A stretch of 64,000 nucleotides of DNA, taken from positions 1 through 64,000 of the forward strand of contig NZ_PJCF01000008.1 of the NCBI RefSeq assembly GCF_002835935.1. Reading direction: 5' to 3'. The stretch is from Paraglaciecola sp. MB-3u-78. GTDB lineage: Bacteria > Pseudomonadota > Gammaproteobacteria > Enterobacterales > Alteromonadaceae. The notes beneath the pieces were generated by a model. It saw only the letters and a list, made by a program, of their open reading frames with translations, was not told the DNA's origin and ran no database searches. The position numbers and the translations under genes were made by a program. Each line of letters opens with the position of its first letter. Position 1 is the first letter of the stretch. Of this stretch, positions 55,939-64,000 are shown piece after piece.

Positions 55939-56273
55939 TCCATTTAACGGCCCAAACGCCTATCCTGATCGCCACTGAGCCTGCTGACTTTCGCATGGGG
56001 ATTGATGGTTTAGCGGCGCTTTGCCGTAGCAGGCTGACGCACGAGCCTCGTTGCGGGATCTTATTTGTGTTTATTAATCGCAATAAAACCATGATCCGCA
56101 CGCTCGCCTATGATGGCACAGGATTTTGGTTGATGACCAAGCGTTTATCTAAGGGTAAATTTCAATGCTGGCCCACCGTTAATTCACCTGTTCATCCGTT
56201 TGAGGCCAGGCAGTTGCGTCAACTTCTAAGCCCCGTCAAGCCTGATCTTAAGCGATCATTTACGGCAACATAA
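55935..56273 (+). CDS. tnpB: IS66 accessory protein TnpB
   Basis: A 112-residue protein of the IS66 Orf2 family: PADFRMGIDGLAALCRSRL near the N-terminus and the conserved FINRNKTMIRTLAYDGTGFWL core, then RLSKGKFQCWP. GTG start overlapping tnpA. The length is normal. Confidence 0.9.
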   Translation: MIHLTAQTPILIATEPADFRMGIDGLAALCRSRLTHEPRCGILFVFINRNKTMIRTLAYDGTGFWLMTKRLSKGKFQCWPTVNSPVHPFEARQLRQLLSPVKPDLKRSFTAT

Positions 56274-56365
56274 ATGAGCGTCATGAGCGGGTTGTATTTT
56301 CAATTAATGAGATCATACTGCCTGCCAATCTCCTATCCACACACAACAAACGGCTAAGCGAAACA

Positions 56366-57967
56366 GTGAGTAAACCTTTTACAGATATTGATGGTCAGGC
56401 GCTGGAAGCGCTGATAGCCCGCGTGACTGAGGCCAAGGAAAACACCCTGGCGTTAAGTGAGCAAGACAGCCAGTTGTTATTGGATGCGTTGCTGACGTTG
56501 GCGAGTATGCAGGACCGTTTAACGCATCATAACGTTACTATTCATAAGTTACGAAAATTGCTGGGAATAGAGAAATCATCTGAGAAACAATCGGATGTCA
56601 CGCCAAAAAAGCAAAAGCCCGCCAAGCCTCAAAAGCCTGGTAACAAGCGCCAGACCAGCGCCTCTTCAGATAAGGGATTTACGCCGGTCAAACCCACCGT
56701 GGTTATTCACCCGTTAACCACCATCAGTAAAGGGGATAATTGCCCAGAATGCCTCACCGGTAAGGTATATAAAACCGAGCCAGGCAGTTTCTTGCGGATC
56801 ACCGGCCACAGTCCGTTTACGCCCGAGCAGCATGTGATGGAGCGAGTTCGCTGCAATACATGTGGGGCTTATTTCACGGCGGAGCTGCCACCGGACGTAC
56901 TGCAAGAGGGCCCGGGGACCCGAAAATACGGTTATTCCGCGTGCGCCTTGATGGCGATCTACAAGTACTTCGCGGGGTTACCTTTTTACCGCCAGAGCAG
57001 TATTCAAAAGCTGTTGGGCGTGAAGATCAGCGCATCAACGGTGTTTGACCAGATTGAGCTGGTGTGCAATGCCATTTATCCGGTCTTTCACCACCTTTTA
57101 AATCTGTCTGCGGATGCCGTGCATTACGCCATTGATGACACCACACACCGAATTCTGGATGCTAAGCCCATTGAGAAAAAAATACGTAACAGTGATAAAA
57201 CGCAGCTACGCAGTGGTGTGTATACCTCGGGTGTTATCGCTACCACGAAGAACAATCAACACATCGTGTTATTCGAAACCAATATCGGCCATGCCGGTGA
57301 ATTTATTGACAGCATCTTACAAAACCGCAGTCAATCCAGTGCACAGCCCATTATTATGAGTGACGCACTTGCCAGCAACCGCCCGACGGTGAGGGAAACC
57401 ATGGGATCGTTATGTAACAGCCATGCAAGGCGGCAGTTTGTTGATGTGATCAACCATTTCCCGGAAGAAGTTGAACATATTTTAACGCGCTATGGCGAGA
57501 TCTGGTCACACGAACATCACGTAGAAGAGCAACAACTGAGCGTAGCCAAACGGCTTGAATATCACCAAACGCATTCGTTGCCCGTCATGGCAGAAATTAA
57601 ATTGTGGGGTGAAACCCATTTGGCAAACGAGACAGTAGAAGAAAACAGTGGCTTAGGCAAAGCGATAAAATACTTTATCAAACACTATGCAGGACTGAGC
57701 CTGTTTTGCAGCGTGCCCGGTGCAAAAATCGACAATAACGGCATCGAAGCGATGCTGAAAATTGTAGTGAGAGACAGAAAAAACGCGATGTTCCATAAAA
57801 CATTACTGGGCGCGACAATCGGAGATGTCATCACCTCGATGATAGCAACCGGTATGGAAGCGGGCGTCAACGTTATGGATTACTTTACGCTACTGCAACG
57901 GGAGCAAGCACAAGCTAAGGCCCATCCCGAAAAATACTTACCCTGGAATTATCAGGAAAATAGCTAA
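56366..57967 (+). CDS. tnpC: IS66 transposase TnpC
   Basis: A 533-residue DDE transposase from GTG 56366. It has an N-terminal leucine-zipper-like helix, a zinc-binding segment with CPECLTGKVY and CNTCGAYF, the IS66 core with an Asp in HYAIDDTTHRI (near 252) and another in IIMSDALASN (near 330), the CNSHARRQF block, and the Glu in IDNNGIEAMLKIVVRDRKNA (near 458). Intact. The gap to tnpB is 92 bp. Confidence 0.93.
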   Translation: MSKPFTDIDGQALEALIARVTEAKENTLALSEQDSQLLLDALLTLASMQDRLTHHNVTIHKLRKLLGIEKSSEKQSDVTPKKQKPAKPQKPGNKRQTSASSDKGFTPVKPTVVIHPLTTISKGDNCPECLTGKVYKTEPGSFLRITGHSPFTPEQHVMERVRCNTCGAYFTAELPPDVLQEGPGTRKYGYSACALMAIYKYFAGLPFYRQSSIQKLLGVKISASTVFDQIELVCNAIYPVFHHLLNLSADAVHYAIDDTTHRILDAKPIEKKIRNSDKTQLRSGVYTSGVIATTKNNQHIVLFETNIGHAGEFIDSILQNRSQSSAQPIIMSDALASNRPTVRETMGSLCNSHARRQFVDVINHFPEEVEHILTRYGEIWSHEHHVEEQQLSVAKRLEYHQTHSLPVMAEIKLWGETHLANETVEENSGLGKAIKYFIKHYAGLSLFCSVPGAKIDNNGIEAMLKIVVRDRKNAMFHKTLLGATIGDVITSMIATGMEAGVNVMDYFTLLQREQAQAKAHPEKYLPWNYQENS

Positions 57968-58017
57968 GCACGATCCCAATAAACATCGGCTGACGTAGGC
58001 TTTTTGCCTAGGTCAAG

Positions 58018-59274
58018 CTATGCTCCCGTAAGCTCACTATCAATGTGATAAAGCCCTATTTCATCGAACCAGCTATTCTTCATGGCAATAGTCGCCATTG
58101 GACAATTCGCATTGCGCCATGACGCCATTTTTATGAAGACACACTTTCCTTTGAAGCCAAGTTGCCTTAGTCGTCTATGAAGACGAGCTGGGCGTTTCCA
58201 CAACTTCAATTGAATAGCGCGCATGCGTCTTCTTATCCATTTCATCAAGCTCACAAACTCTCGCTTGCAATTGGCTATCTTAAAATAATGTGCGAACCCT
58301 CTTAGCACAGGGGTTAACCGTTTAATGATATCTATCAGCGGTTTCCCTGTATTACGCTTAGTGAGCTGCTTCACTCGCTGCTTGAAGTTAACCAGTTTCT
58401 TAGGTTGAATTCGGGTATATTGTGTCCCAATTTCGACTCCGAGGAACTTAACACCATCATCACTGTGCGTGATATGGGTTTTGGTCTTATTCACAACAAG
58501 TTGTAAATCATCCTCTAAAATAGTCGTGGCAATGTTCAAGGCATGCTCTGCGCCTACTCGGCTGATGCATAACACTAAAATATCATCCGCATAACGCACT
58601 ATTCGGTGCCCTCTGCGTTTCATTTCTTGGTCGAATGCATCAAGGTAAATGTTCGATAACAACGGACTGATTACCCCGCCTTGCGGACTGCCTTTGATAG
58701 TCGGTATCACTTCGTTACCTTCCATCACACCACTGGATAAAAACTGTTGGATTAATTTCAGCACACTGCCATCTGTGACTTTGCACTTAACGCCTTTGAG
58801 TATTAACTCATGGGATAAACGGTCAAAGCACTTTGACAAGTCCATATCCACGACCCAACGCCGACCATATTGCCTTATAAACAATGTGGCCTTGTTAATC
58901 GCATCATGGCAACTTCGCTTCGGGCGATATCCATAGCTAGATGGATGAAAATCCTTATCGAAGATGGGCTGCAATATCGTTAATAACGCTTGTTGGACGA
59001 TGCGGTCTCGCACTGTCGGTATCCCAAGCAATCGCATACTGCCATCTTCTTTGGGTATTTCTACCCGACGTACAGGCTGCGCTTGGTAGGTTTTACCTTT
59101 CAGTTCGAGCAGTAAAATATGAAGATTGCTCTGCAAGTCAGCTGCAAAATCGCTTAGGCTCTGCCCATCTATTCCGGCCGCACCTTTCGCCCTTGCCACT
59201 TGTTTATAAGCCGCTTCTAATGCTTGCGCATGTAACAATCGACCATAAAGACTGTAGAACATTTCCACCCTCAC
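58018..59274 (-). CDS. ltrA: Group II intron reverse transcriptase/maturase, C-terminus replaced by IS66 end
   Basis: A 418-residue group II intron-encoded protein. Reverse-transcriptase blocks are clear: the opening ARAKGAAGIDGQSL, PKEDGSMRLLGIPTVRDRIV, SYGYRPKRSCHDAI, DMDLSKCFDRLSHE, SPQGGVISPLLSNIYLD and the catalytic RYADDILVLC (near 228). The maturase X domain follows (about 290-370, RGFAHYFKIANCKREFVSLM). No endonuclease domain. The last six or so codons (SELTGA and stop) come from the IS66 inverted repeat, so the native C-terminus is lost. It is read from its own intron RNA upstream. Confidence 0.9.
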   Translation of the reverse strand: MRVEMFYSLYGRLLHAQALEAAYKQVARAKGAAGIDGQSLSDFAADLQSNLHILLLELKGKTYQAQPVRRVEIPKEDGSMRLLGIPTVRDRIVQQALLTILQPIFDKDFHPSSYGYRPKRSCHDAINKATLFIRQYGRRWVVDMDLSKCFDRLSHELILKGVKCKVTDGSVLKLIQQFLSSGVMEGNEVIPTIKGSPQGGVISPLLSNIYLDAFDQEMKRRGHRIVRYADDILVLCISRVGAEHALNIATTILEDDLQLVVNKTKTHITHSDDGVKFLGVEIGTQYTRIQPKKLVNFKQRVKQLTKRNTGKPLIDIIKRLTPVLRGFAHYFKIANCKREFVSLMKWIRRRMRAIQLKLWKRPARLHRRLRQLGFKGKCVFIKMASWRNANCPMATIAMKNSWFDEIGLYHIDSELTGA

Positions 59275-59927
59275 CTTTAACTTGTGGTCGTTGTCTTGGC
59301 TTTATCATCATTGTGGCTGACAACTTCACTTGTTTCTCAAACGTGCTAGCCCCTTAATCGGGGCAATCTACTTGAGCGTTAACAAGCTACTCCAATACTC
59401 GGCTCTTCACCACAGTCCACTTATTCCTAAGCAACCATTAGCAAGATGTCTGTGCCCGTCGGCACACTTATGAGTCCACAACACTTCAAAAAAAAAAGAA
59501 CAACAGACACTTATAGTACACTTCCCCCCTTCGCAACAGACAACACCTTTTGAGTATTGCCTGCTCTGTTGAACACACTGCCAACAGTCGGTCTGGTTTT
59601 ATCCTCCACACCATTACTGGCTTTCACAGGCCTGACCTTACTCACTACTACGGGTTCATCTGCCACCTCCCACCAATCTGTACCTTGAATCACTTCTTGG
59701 ATACAAACTTCCAGTTACACTGGAAATGATGTCAGGCTTCCCCAGTTACTGCACTGGCTCCCTATTAGCTATTCCACCCTCAAACACGTAATGGGTCTGA
59801 TTGAGTATTGGGCGTTGCGCTATTTTGCACGCTTACCCACCCACCACGCCGAAACAGGTTCGCTTACGCTGTGTATCGCTAACTTCCTATGGCTTCCTTC
59901 ACACCCCACCGTTAGCCAGTGACGCAC
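58038..59927 (-). ncRNA. Group II intron, 3' end missing
   Basis: Upstream of the RT gene on the minus strand lies about 650 nt of highly structured non-coding sequence. It begins near GTGCGTCACTGG (5' end at about 59927; group II introns start GUGYG) and continues with GTGTGAAGGAAGCCATAGG-type domain I sequence. Three further hairpins lie just outside (59930-60008), and the true 5' end could be there. Between the RT stop and tnpC there is room for only about 50 nt and no domain V helix can be found, so domains V-VI are gone and the intron cannot splice. A strong terminator lies upstream at 60012-60043. Confidence 0.6.
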
Positions 59928-60011
59928 TTACCATTCGGATTATCTTCCCCTCAATCGGGGTGATTCAGGTTTCTTTCAACCTGACGGGTTTGCCAGCTTC
60001 GCTGGGCAAAC

Positions 60012-60043
60012 AAAAAAAGGCGAGCCAATAATGGCTCGCCTTT
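60012..60043 (-). terminator. Terminator of the second TonB receptor
   Basis: GGCGAGCC and GGCTCGCC form a perfect 8-bp stem, extended by AAA/TTT, with a 6-nt loop. On the minus strand it is followed by T7. It ends transcription about 85 bp after the receptor stop. Confidence 0.85.
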
Positions 60044-60128
60044 AATATTATACAGTCAATACCTTCTCTCTTGAAACTGCAGCTTTGTTGGCTGCAACGT
60101 CAATGGTGTTAGGTATAGATGCCGTTAG

Positions 60129-62804
60129 TTAATAAAAATCGTACGACATTCTCATACCCACTGTACGGGGCCTGTTGGTGACAACTTTAGGTGTATATTG
60201 TTGGTTGTCGATATATAGCACCGCATGTTCATCGGTGACGTTATCGACATACAACTCAACTTTCCATCCGTCGTGATTAACACCAACGGATACATTTCCC
60301 AGTACATAACTATCTTGGACATAACGACCACCGGCAAAGTCTTCACCATTGCGGTCCGGATAATTTACCCCAGAGTATACATCGGCTTCACGTTCAATAG
60401 ACAAGCCCGTCCCTGTACCGTAAATCAAGTTGGTGGCATCTTCAAGGGCATATGCGCCCATGTTCATGCCAGCCAGTCGATCTCCGGTATAGCTCAGCGA
60501 ACCATTAACAAATCCATCCCAGCCATTGGGTAATTGAAAATAGTAGCGGGCACGTAAATTAGCCGACAAATCTGCTGAGTAGGGTAATTTGCTGCCAACT
60601 GGCGGCGCGATACCTTGCAACTCGTCATTTAAGCGGGTTAATTCACTATCGATCCAGCTAAAAGCACCGTTAATCACCAAATTATCCGTGGCTAACCAGG
60701 TGATATCGCCGTCAATCCCTCTAATTTCAGCATCCCCGACATTATCTGCAAACTGCAGAAAACTGATATTGGTGGGGTCGTAGCGTGAGGTTTGCAGATC
60801 CGTTATTTCCGAATAATACCCGGTTGCGTTAACCCGTAAAATACCATCGAAGAAATCCCCTTTCATACCCACTTCATAATTTTTCAGGGTATCTGTGGTG
60901 GAATAAACCGGAATACGGAAATTCTCGAAAGCCCCCTCATTACTGGTCGCCTTACCGCCGCCTACACGGTTGGTAACTGGCGGTCTGAAGCCCTCTGAGT
61001 AGGTGGTAAACAACAATACATCGTCATTTACTTTCCAGTCCACTGAGGCCTTATAAATCACATCATCAACCGTTAACACCCCATCAGCATCGAGCAAGTC
61101 GGTCTGCAGTTGGCCACTGTCTATGGCCGCAATGACAGCATCTGGACTGTCATTGTCAGGCAGCACAGCTTCTAGCTCGTCCGAGTCGAGTGAACCAAAG
61201 GCCTGCACTCTACGGCTCACATCCACTGTACTGGTGGCGCCTTTATAGATATCTTCAATTTGATACCAACGTGCGCCAAGGGTAGCGGTGACGGAATCGG
61301 TTAGATCATATTCAGTCTGGCCAAATACCGCGACCTGTTTAATCTGGTGATTGACATCATTAACAAAACTGACTTCCGATGAATATGGGCCGCCATCACT
61401 GTTAATGCCATCTTGACCTTTTAAGACTGTGTTCAGATCTGGGAACAGTTCAGTATTAGCCATCTTGAATTTGCCCACAGAGGCAAGAGTCTGGTCGTCA
61501 TAAAAAACCCCGGCCGTTACACGCCAAGAGTTATCGGTTGACGTATTGAAACGCAGCTCGTGGGTATTACGAGACGTTTCAGTTTTTTCTTTGTACCATT
61601 TGGTCGGATCAGCACAATATTGATCGGCGGGATCCGCGCTGGAGTATTCACAAGTATAAAAAGCCGAAAACAAACCGGCATTGGTATAACCCGTATAATC
61701 AATAGTCGAATCGATATTTCGGTCCAGGTAGCCGCCGGTATAAACGACATCCAACTTAGCCAGACGGCCTTCTAAAGTCCAAGTGGTTAAACCAAATTCA
61801 TCCTGATTGTCTTCCGGTACAAACCTGTTAGTGGAACTTTCCCCTTCAAGGTTAGGATCGTAAGAGAAAACCCCGTCGGTGTTCAGTGTCTGTGCAGTAT
61901 GCTGCACCAGTAATGACCAGTCCTCATTAAAGTTATGATGCACACCAAAGCGTACACCGCTATAGGTTGCATCGTTAAAGTCATCTTCTACCAAGGCATC
62001 ATTTTTAGGAGATATTGTTGGTGTGTTGACCGGATCGGCCAACGGGCCATTAGACACACGGTCAATGACTACGGCGCTACTTTGATAACTGCCATTGCCA
62101 GTGCCAGGCTCATTTAAAACGTTATCAATCCAGCCGCCCTGGTGTTGATTGTAAACAACAGCCCGAATGGCCGTATCATCACTTACGGGTAAATTAAAAT
62201 AGGCTTCAACGGAGTTACTCATTTCACCACCACGGGTGAAACTAACGCTGCTATCAAATCCTCCACTCACACCGCTGTGATCGGGTTTTTTGGTGATCAG
62301 GCGCACGGTGCCTGATTGAGAGCTGGCGCCAAACAAAGTGCCCTGTGGCCCAGGCAATACTTCAACCCGTTCCATATCGGTGGCATATATATCCAGATTT
62401 CGGCCCTGCATAGAAACCGGCTGTTCATCCAGATAAAAAGCAACTGACGGTTGTAACGCTGTTACGGATGACAGTGCAATATTAGCTTGGGTGGTGGCAG
62501 CACCACGAATGTAAATTTCATTTTGGCCAGGACCTGTGCCCTGAAACACAACATTAGGTAAAAATTCAACATAGTCCTGAAAATTATCAATTCCGAGGTT
62601 TTCCAGACTGCTACCGTTTAACGCAGAAACCGAAACCGGAATATCCTGGATGGATTCGGTTCGTTTAGTCGCGGTAACCTCAATTGTTTCTATTTTATTA
62701 TTTTTAACTTCTGGTGCAGTTGATTCGGCTGCAATAACTGGCACACTGCTGGCCATGGCAAGTAATACGGCGCAGGTAATTTTGCGTTTATGAAATGTTT
62801 GCAT
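60129..62804 (-). CDS. TonB-dependent receptor
   Basis: An 891-residue outer-membrane receptor from the ATG at 62804, which opens a proper signal peptide (CAVLLAMASSVPVIAAE); the longer form from 62852 would bury it. The TonB box is IETIEVTATKR. The plug (about 50-170) carries IYIRGAATTQANI and ERVEVLPGPQGTLFGASSQS, in which a Pro replaces the usual Arg of LRGPQG. The barrel ends MRMSYDFY. A large set of Asp/Asn-rich loops suggests a bulky ligand. It is monocistronic with its own terminator. The substrate is unknown. Confidence 0.92.
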   Translation of the reverse strand: MQTFHKRKITCAVLLAMASSVPVIAAESTAPEVKNNKIETIEVTATKRTESIQDIPVSVSALNGSSLENLGIDNFQDYVEFLPNVVFQGTGPGQNEIYIRGAATTQANIALSSVTALQPSVAFYLDEQPVSMQGRNLDIYATDMERVEVLPGPQGTLFGASSQSGTVRLITKKPDHSGVSGGFDSSVSFTRGGEMSNSVEAYFNLPVSDDTAIRAVVYNQHQGGWIDNVLNEPGTGNGSYQSSAVVIDRVSNGPLADPVNTPTISPKNDALVEDDFNDATYSGVRFGVHHNFNEDWSLLVQHTAQTLNTDGVFSYDPNLEGESSTNRFVPEDNQDEFGLTTWTLEGRLAKLDVVYTGGYLDRNIDSTIDYTGYTNAGLFSAFYTCEYSSADPADQYCADPTKWYKEKTETSRNTHELRFNTSTDNSWRVTAGVFYDDQTLASVGKFKMANTELFPDLNTVLKGQDGINSDGGPYSSEVSFVNDVNHQIKQVAVFGQTEYDLTDSVTATLGARWYQIEDIYKGATSTVDVSRRVQAFGSLDSDELEAVLPDNDSPDAVIAAIDSGQLQTDLLDADGVLTVDDVIYKASVDWKVNDDVLLFTTYSEGFRPPVTNRVGGGKATSNEGAFENFRIPVYSTTDTLKNYEVGMKGDFFDGILRVNATGYYSEITDLQTSRYDPTNISFLQFADNVGDAEIRGIDGDITWLATDNLVINGAFSWIDSELTRLNDELQGIAPPVGSKLPYSADLSANLRARYYFQLPNGWDGFVNGSLSYTGDRLAGMNMGAYALEDATNLIYGTGTGLSIEREADVYSGVNYPDRNGEDFAGGRYVQDSYVLGNVSVGVNHDGWKVELYVDNVTDEHAVLYIDNQQYTPKVVTNRPRTVGMRMSYDFY

Positions 62805-63300
62805 TTGTGGTTGTGTAAAGATGGTTTTTTCCAATTTATTAATGAGCTCCATTGATTAGACTTCGATCTATATTTACCTTCAAGAGACACCGAAAAAGGT
62901 GCGATTAAGCCGAAAACTTAACAAATTATGGGTGATCAAGCAAAGTTGGATCTCAAAAAACAATTAGTTCACAAATCATTACTTTATTTTAACATTATAA
63001 AACTGGAACAGGATTAACGCAGGATATCCACATTAATTAGCAACAAAGTAGTCTAAAACTCTCAGTCGGCAAAGCGGTCGCCGCGCGGCCGATGCTTTTG
63101 ACTTACCCTCGACTCAAAGCTCGCCGATTATTTTGTGAACTCAGTAGGGCAATTAACATGGGTGAAACTGGATTCCTTAGAAGCACGGTTTCGCCCAGTT
63201 GAACAGGCGACCGCCATGGACGGCGGTAGGTAGAATAACGCAGGAGCAGTTATCGATATGGCGGTAAGCGCTAGCACATGTTTAAAATTTTCATAAAACG
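62805..63300. other. Upstream region of TonB receptor, no gene
   Basis: No ORF is supported. The receptor promoter lies at the left. A GC-rich patch near 63075-63090 and the perfect hairpin ACCGCC-N6-GGCGGT at 63210-63227 stand out against the AT-rich background and may belong to a dispersed intergenic repeat or cassette boundary. Confidence 0.45.
63210..63227. repeat. GC-rich palindrome ACCGCC-N6-GGCGGT
   Basis: Perfect 6-bp arms around ATGGAC, 74 bp before the DUF6624 remnant. No T run follows. It may be part of a repeat family; only one copy was found in the window. Confidence 0.4.
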
Positions 63301-63561
63301 ACAAGAACACGCTTCGCGCCATTTTTACGAAATTCATTTAGCATTAGCCAAACAATTATTATCATCGAACTTAAAAATGAAGCAGTGGCAATATTTACTG
63401 ATAACGTATCCATTGCACATGGAAAAAATCAGGTGTTTGGTACACAGGCAGACTTAGTAAACGGCGAGGTTGTATTTGCACCGATTGAAGATGAAAATAG
63501 CGTTGACCAATTACGAGACAAGATGGGTATGTTGTTTTTGGAAAGTATAAAAAAGCTCTGA
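63301..63561 (+). pseudogene. C-terminal remnant of a DUF6624-family protein
   Basis: The frame ending at TGA 63559-63561 encodes NEAVAIFTDNVSIAHGKNQV followed by FGTQADLVNGEVVFAPIEDE and NSVDQLRDKMGMLFLESIKK. The order GTQ, PIED, NVD, MGM is typical of the DUF6624 C-terminal half. Upstream of about 63355 the frame stays open but loses resemblance, and no start codon or RBS fits. The N-terminal half is therefore missing and this is a fragment. Function of the family is unknown. Confidence 0.6.
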
Positions 63562-63690
63562 AGGATTTTTATATTCTGCAACAATCTCCTGATAAAAACT
63601 GATGGTTAATTAACAAGGATTAAATCACAGAGAAAGCCTGCGACGAGGCACTTACACCGAATCTGTTAAAGGTTCTAACAGAGCTCAATT

Positions 63691-64000
63691 CTAATGCAGC
63701 ATATCACCAGTGTACCTATTTCTTGCCCTCCAATAACTGCATTTAGGGCAAGAGTGTCCTTCGGGATAGTCAACACCTTCTTCGTGGGGACAGCCAATTA
63801 TACCTTCGACCATACTCACTGATTTCGCTCTATTTTCAGCAACGAAGTCTATAATTTCACCCAAGATTTGTTCTGATTTTCTCAAGTCCGATGCGCAAAA
63901 CCCTTTCTGTATCGGTTCAGCTTCTGCACCGTCATACTCAATGATGGCGCAAACTACTTTTGTCGCAATATTATTTGTAGGGCCATAGAAAGCAATGGTG
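63691..64000 (-). CDS. Hypothetical protein, 5' end beyond the window
   Basis: The minus-strand frame is open from the right edge of the window to a stop at 63691-63693, giving at least 102 residues (from TIAFYGPTNNIATKVVCAII to the end ARNRYTGDMLH). A TTG-initiated 64-residue version is contained in it, but the upstream part has equally protein-like composition. A C-terminal pair of cysteines in GHSCPKCSYW, together with GCPHEEGVDYPEG, suggests a small metal site. Family not recognised. Confidence 0.65.
   Translation of the reverse strand, partial: TIAFYGPTNNIATKVVCAIIEYDGAEAEPIQKGFCASDLRKSEQILGEIIDFVAENRAKSVSMVEGIIGCPHEEGVDYPEGHSCPKCSYWRARNRYTGDMLH

Larger units (their letters stand above)
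55484..58037 (+). mobile_element. IS66-family insertion sequence, 2554 bp
   Basis: Inverted repeats of 21 bp with two mismatches bound the element: GTGAGCTTGCGGCAGCATAGC at 55484-55504 and, read inward, GTGAGCTTACGGGAGCATAGC at 58017-58037. It contains the full tnpA, tnpB and tnpC set. The 8-bp flanks (CATCCGCT and TATCAATG) do not match, so no target duplication remains, which implies a deletion next to the element. The right end lies within the last codons of the intron RT gene. Confidence 0.85.

Noticed and set aside
57968-58017. Hairpin TGAC-C-TAGGC / GCCTA-C-GTCA considered as group II domain V
   Set aside because: Loop and bulge do not match domain V; more likely a terminator or structure inside the IS66 right end.
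59801-60031. Plus-strand 76-codon frame
   Set aside because: Falls inside structured intron RNA and hairpins; a by-product of RNA structure.
1-64000. tRNA, rRNA, CRISPR array or prophage genes
   Set aside because: No cloverleaf, rRNA core motif, regularly spaced repeats or phage structural genes were recognised on reading.

Overview
The window looks like a chromosomal segment of a marine gammaproteobacterium, most likely Alteromonadales (Alteromonas / Glaciecola / Paraglaciecola-like). The reasons are a moderately AT-rich composition, a 634-residue FabY-type ketosynthase, a ydbH-ynbE-ydbL operon, an ArfA ribosome-rescue gene, two large TonB-dependent receptors and periplasmic LigE. Placement is by gene content and protein resemblance only; no search was run.

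Region 1 (about 1.6-17.4 kb) is a peptidoglycan-recycling locus: alr (-), murQ (+), a NamZ-type muramidase (+), a MurR/RpiR regulator (-), a secreted GH3 hexosaminidase (-), then a rightward operon of an AmiD-PBP4B fusion lipoprotein, a serine hydrolase, an NlpC/P60 peptidase, L-Ala-D/L-Glu epimerase and an L,D-transpeptidase-fold lipoprotein, followed by ligE. It is visibly decaying. NamZ and the GH3 enzyme each keep a signal peptide but have lost the following 100 or so codons out of frame. GH3 also carries an IS4-family insertion (1559 bp, 11-bp target duplication) and a C-terminal frameshift. A further deletion joins the 3' end of the serine hydrolase to the interior of the NlpC/P60 gene. 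MurQ, MurR, the AmiD-PBP4B fusion and the epimerase remain intact. No MurP- or AmpG-type importer is present.

Region 2 (18-34 kb) holds an M20 dipeptidase, a Crp/Fnr regulator divergent from a stand-alone dnaK, the ydbH-ynbE-ydbL operon, small genes (DUF2608, CWC, ABM), and a tight six-gene envelope operon (29.5-33.1 kb) I cannot assign to a known system. That operon encodes a lipoprotein, two exported coiled-coil or small proteins, a short MotA/TolQ/ExbB-like membrane protein, a membrane-anchored coiled-coil protein and a TonB-shaped protein. A 229-bp IS remnant follows.

Region 3 (34-45.7 kb) carries CsbD and GlsB stress genes of higher GC, then lipid genes: a GlxA-type regulator, fabY, a crotonase, a PaaX-family regulator overlapping a fatty-acid desaturase, and a second desaturase. 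HdeD, arfA with its 3' hairpin, a hotdog thioesterase and an EamA transporter follow.

Region 4 (45.8-64 kb) is accessory: a CehA/McbA metallohydrolase, a TonB receptor, an NCS2 nucleobase permease and a Tat-exported nucleobase/nucleoside deaminase (a possible purine-scavenging set), an APC permease, an IS66 element that has cut off the 3' end of a group II intron, a second TonB receptor, a DUF6624 remnant and a partial gene at the right edge. No tRNA, rRNA or CRISPR array was seen.
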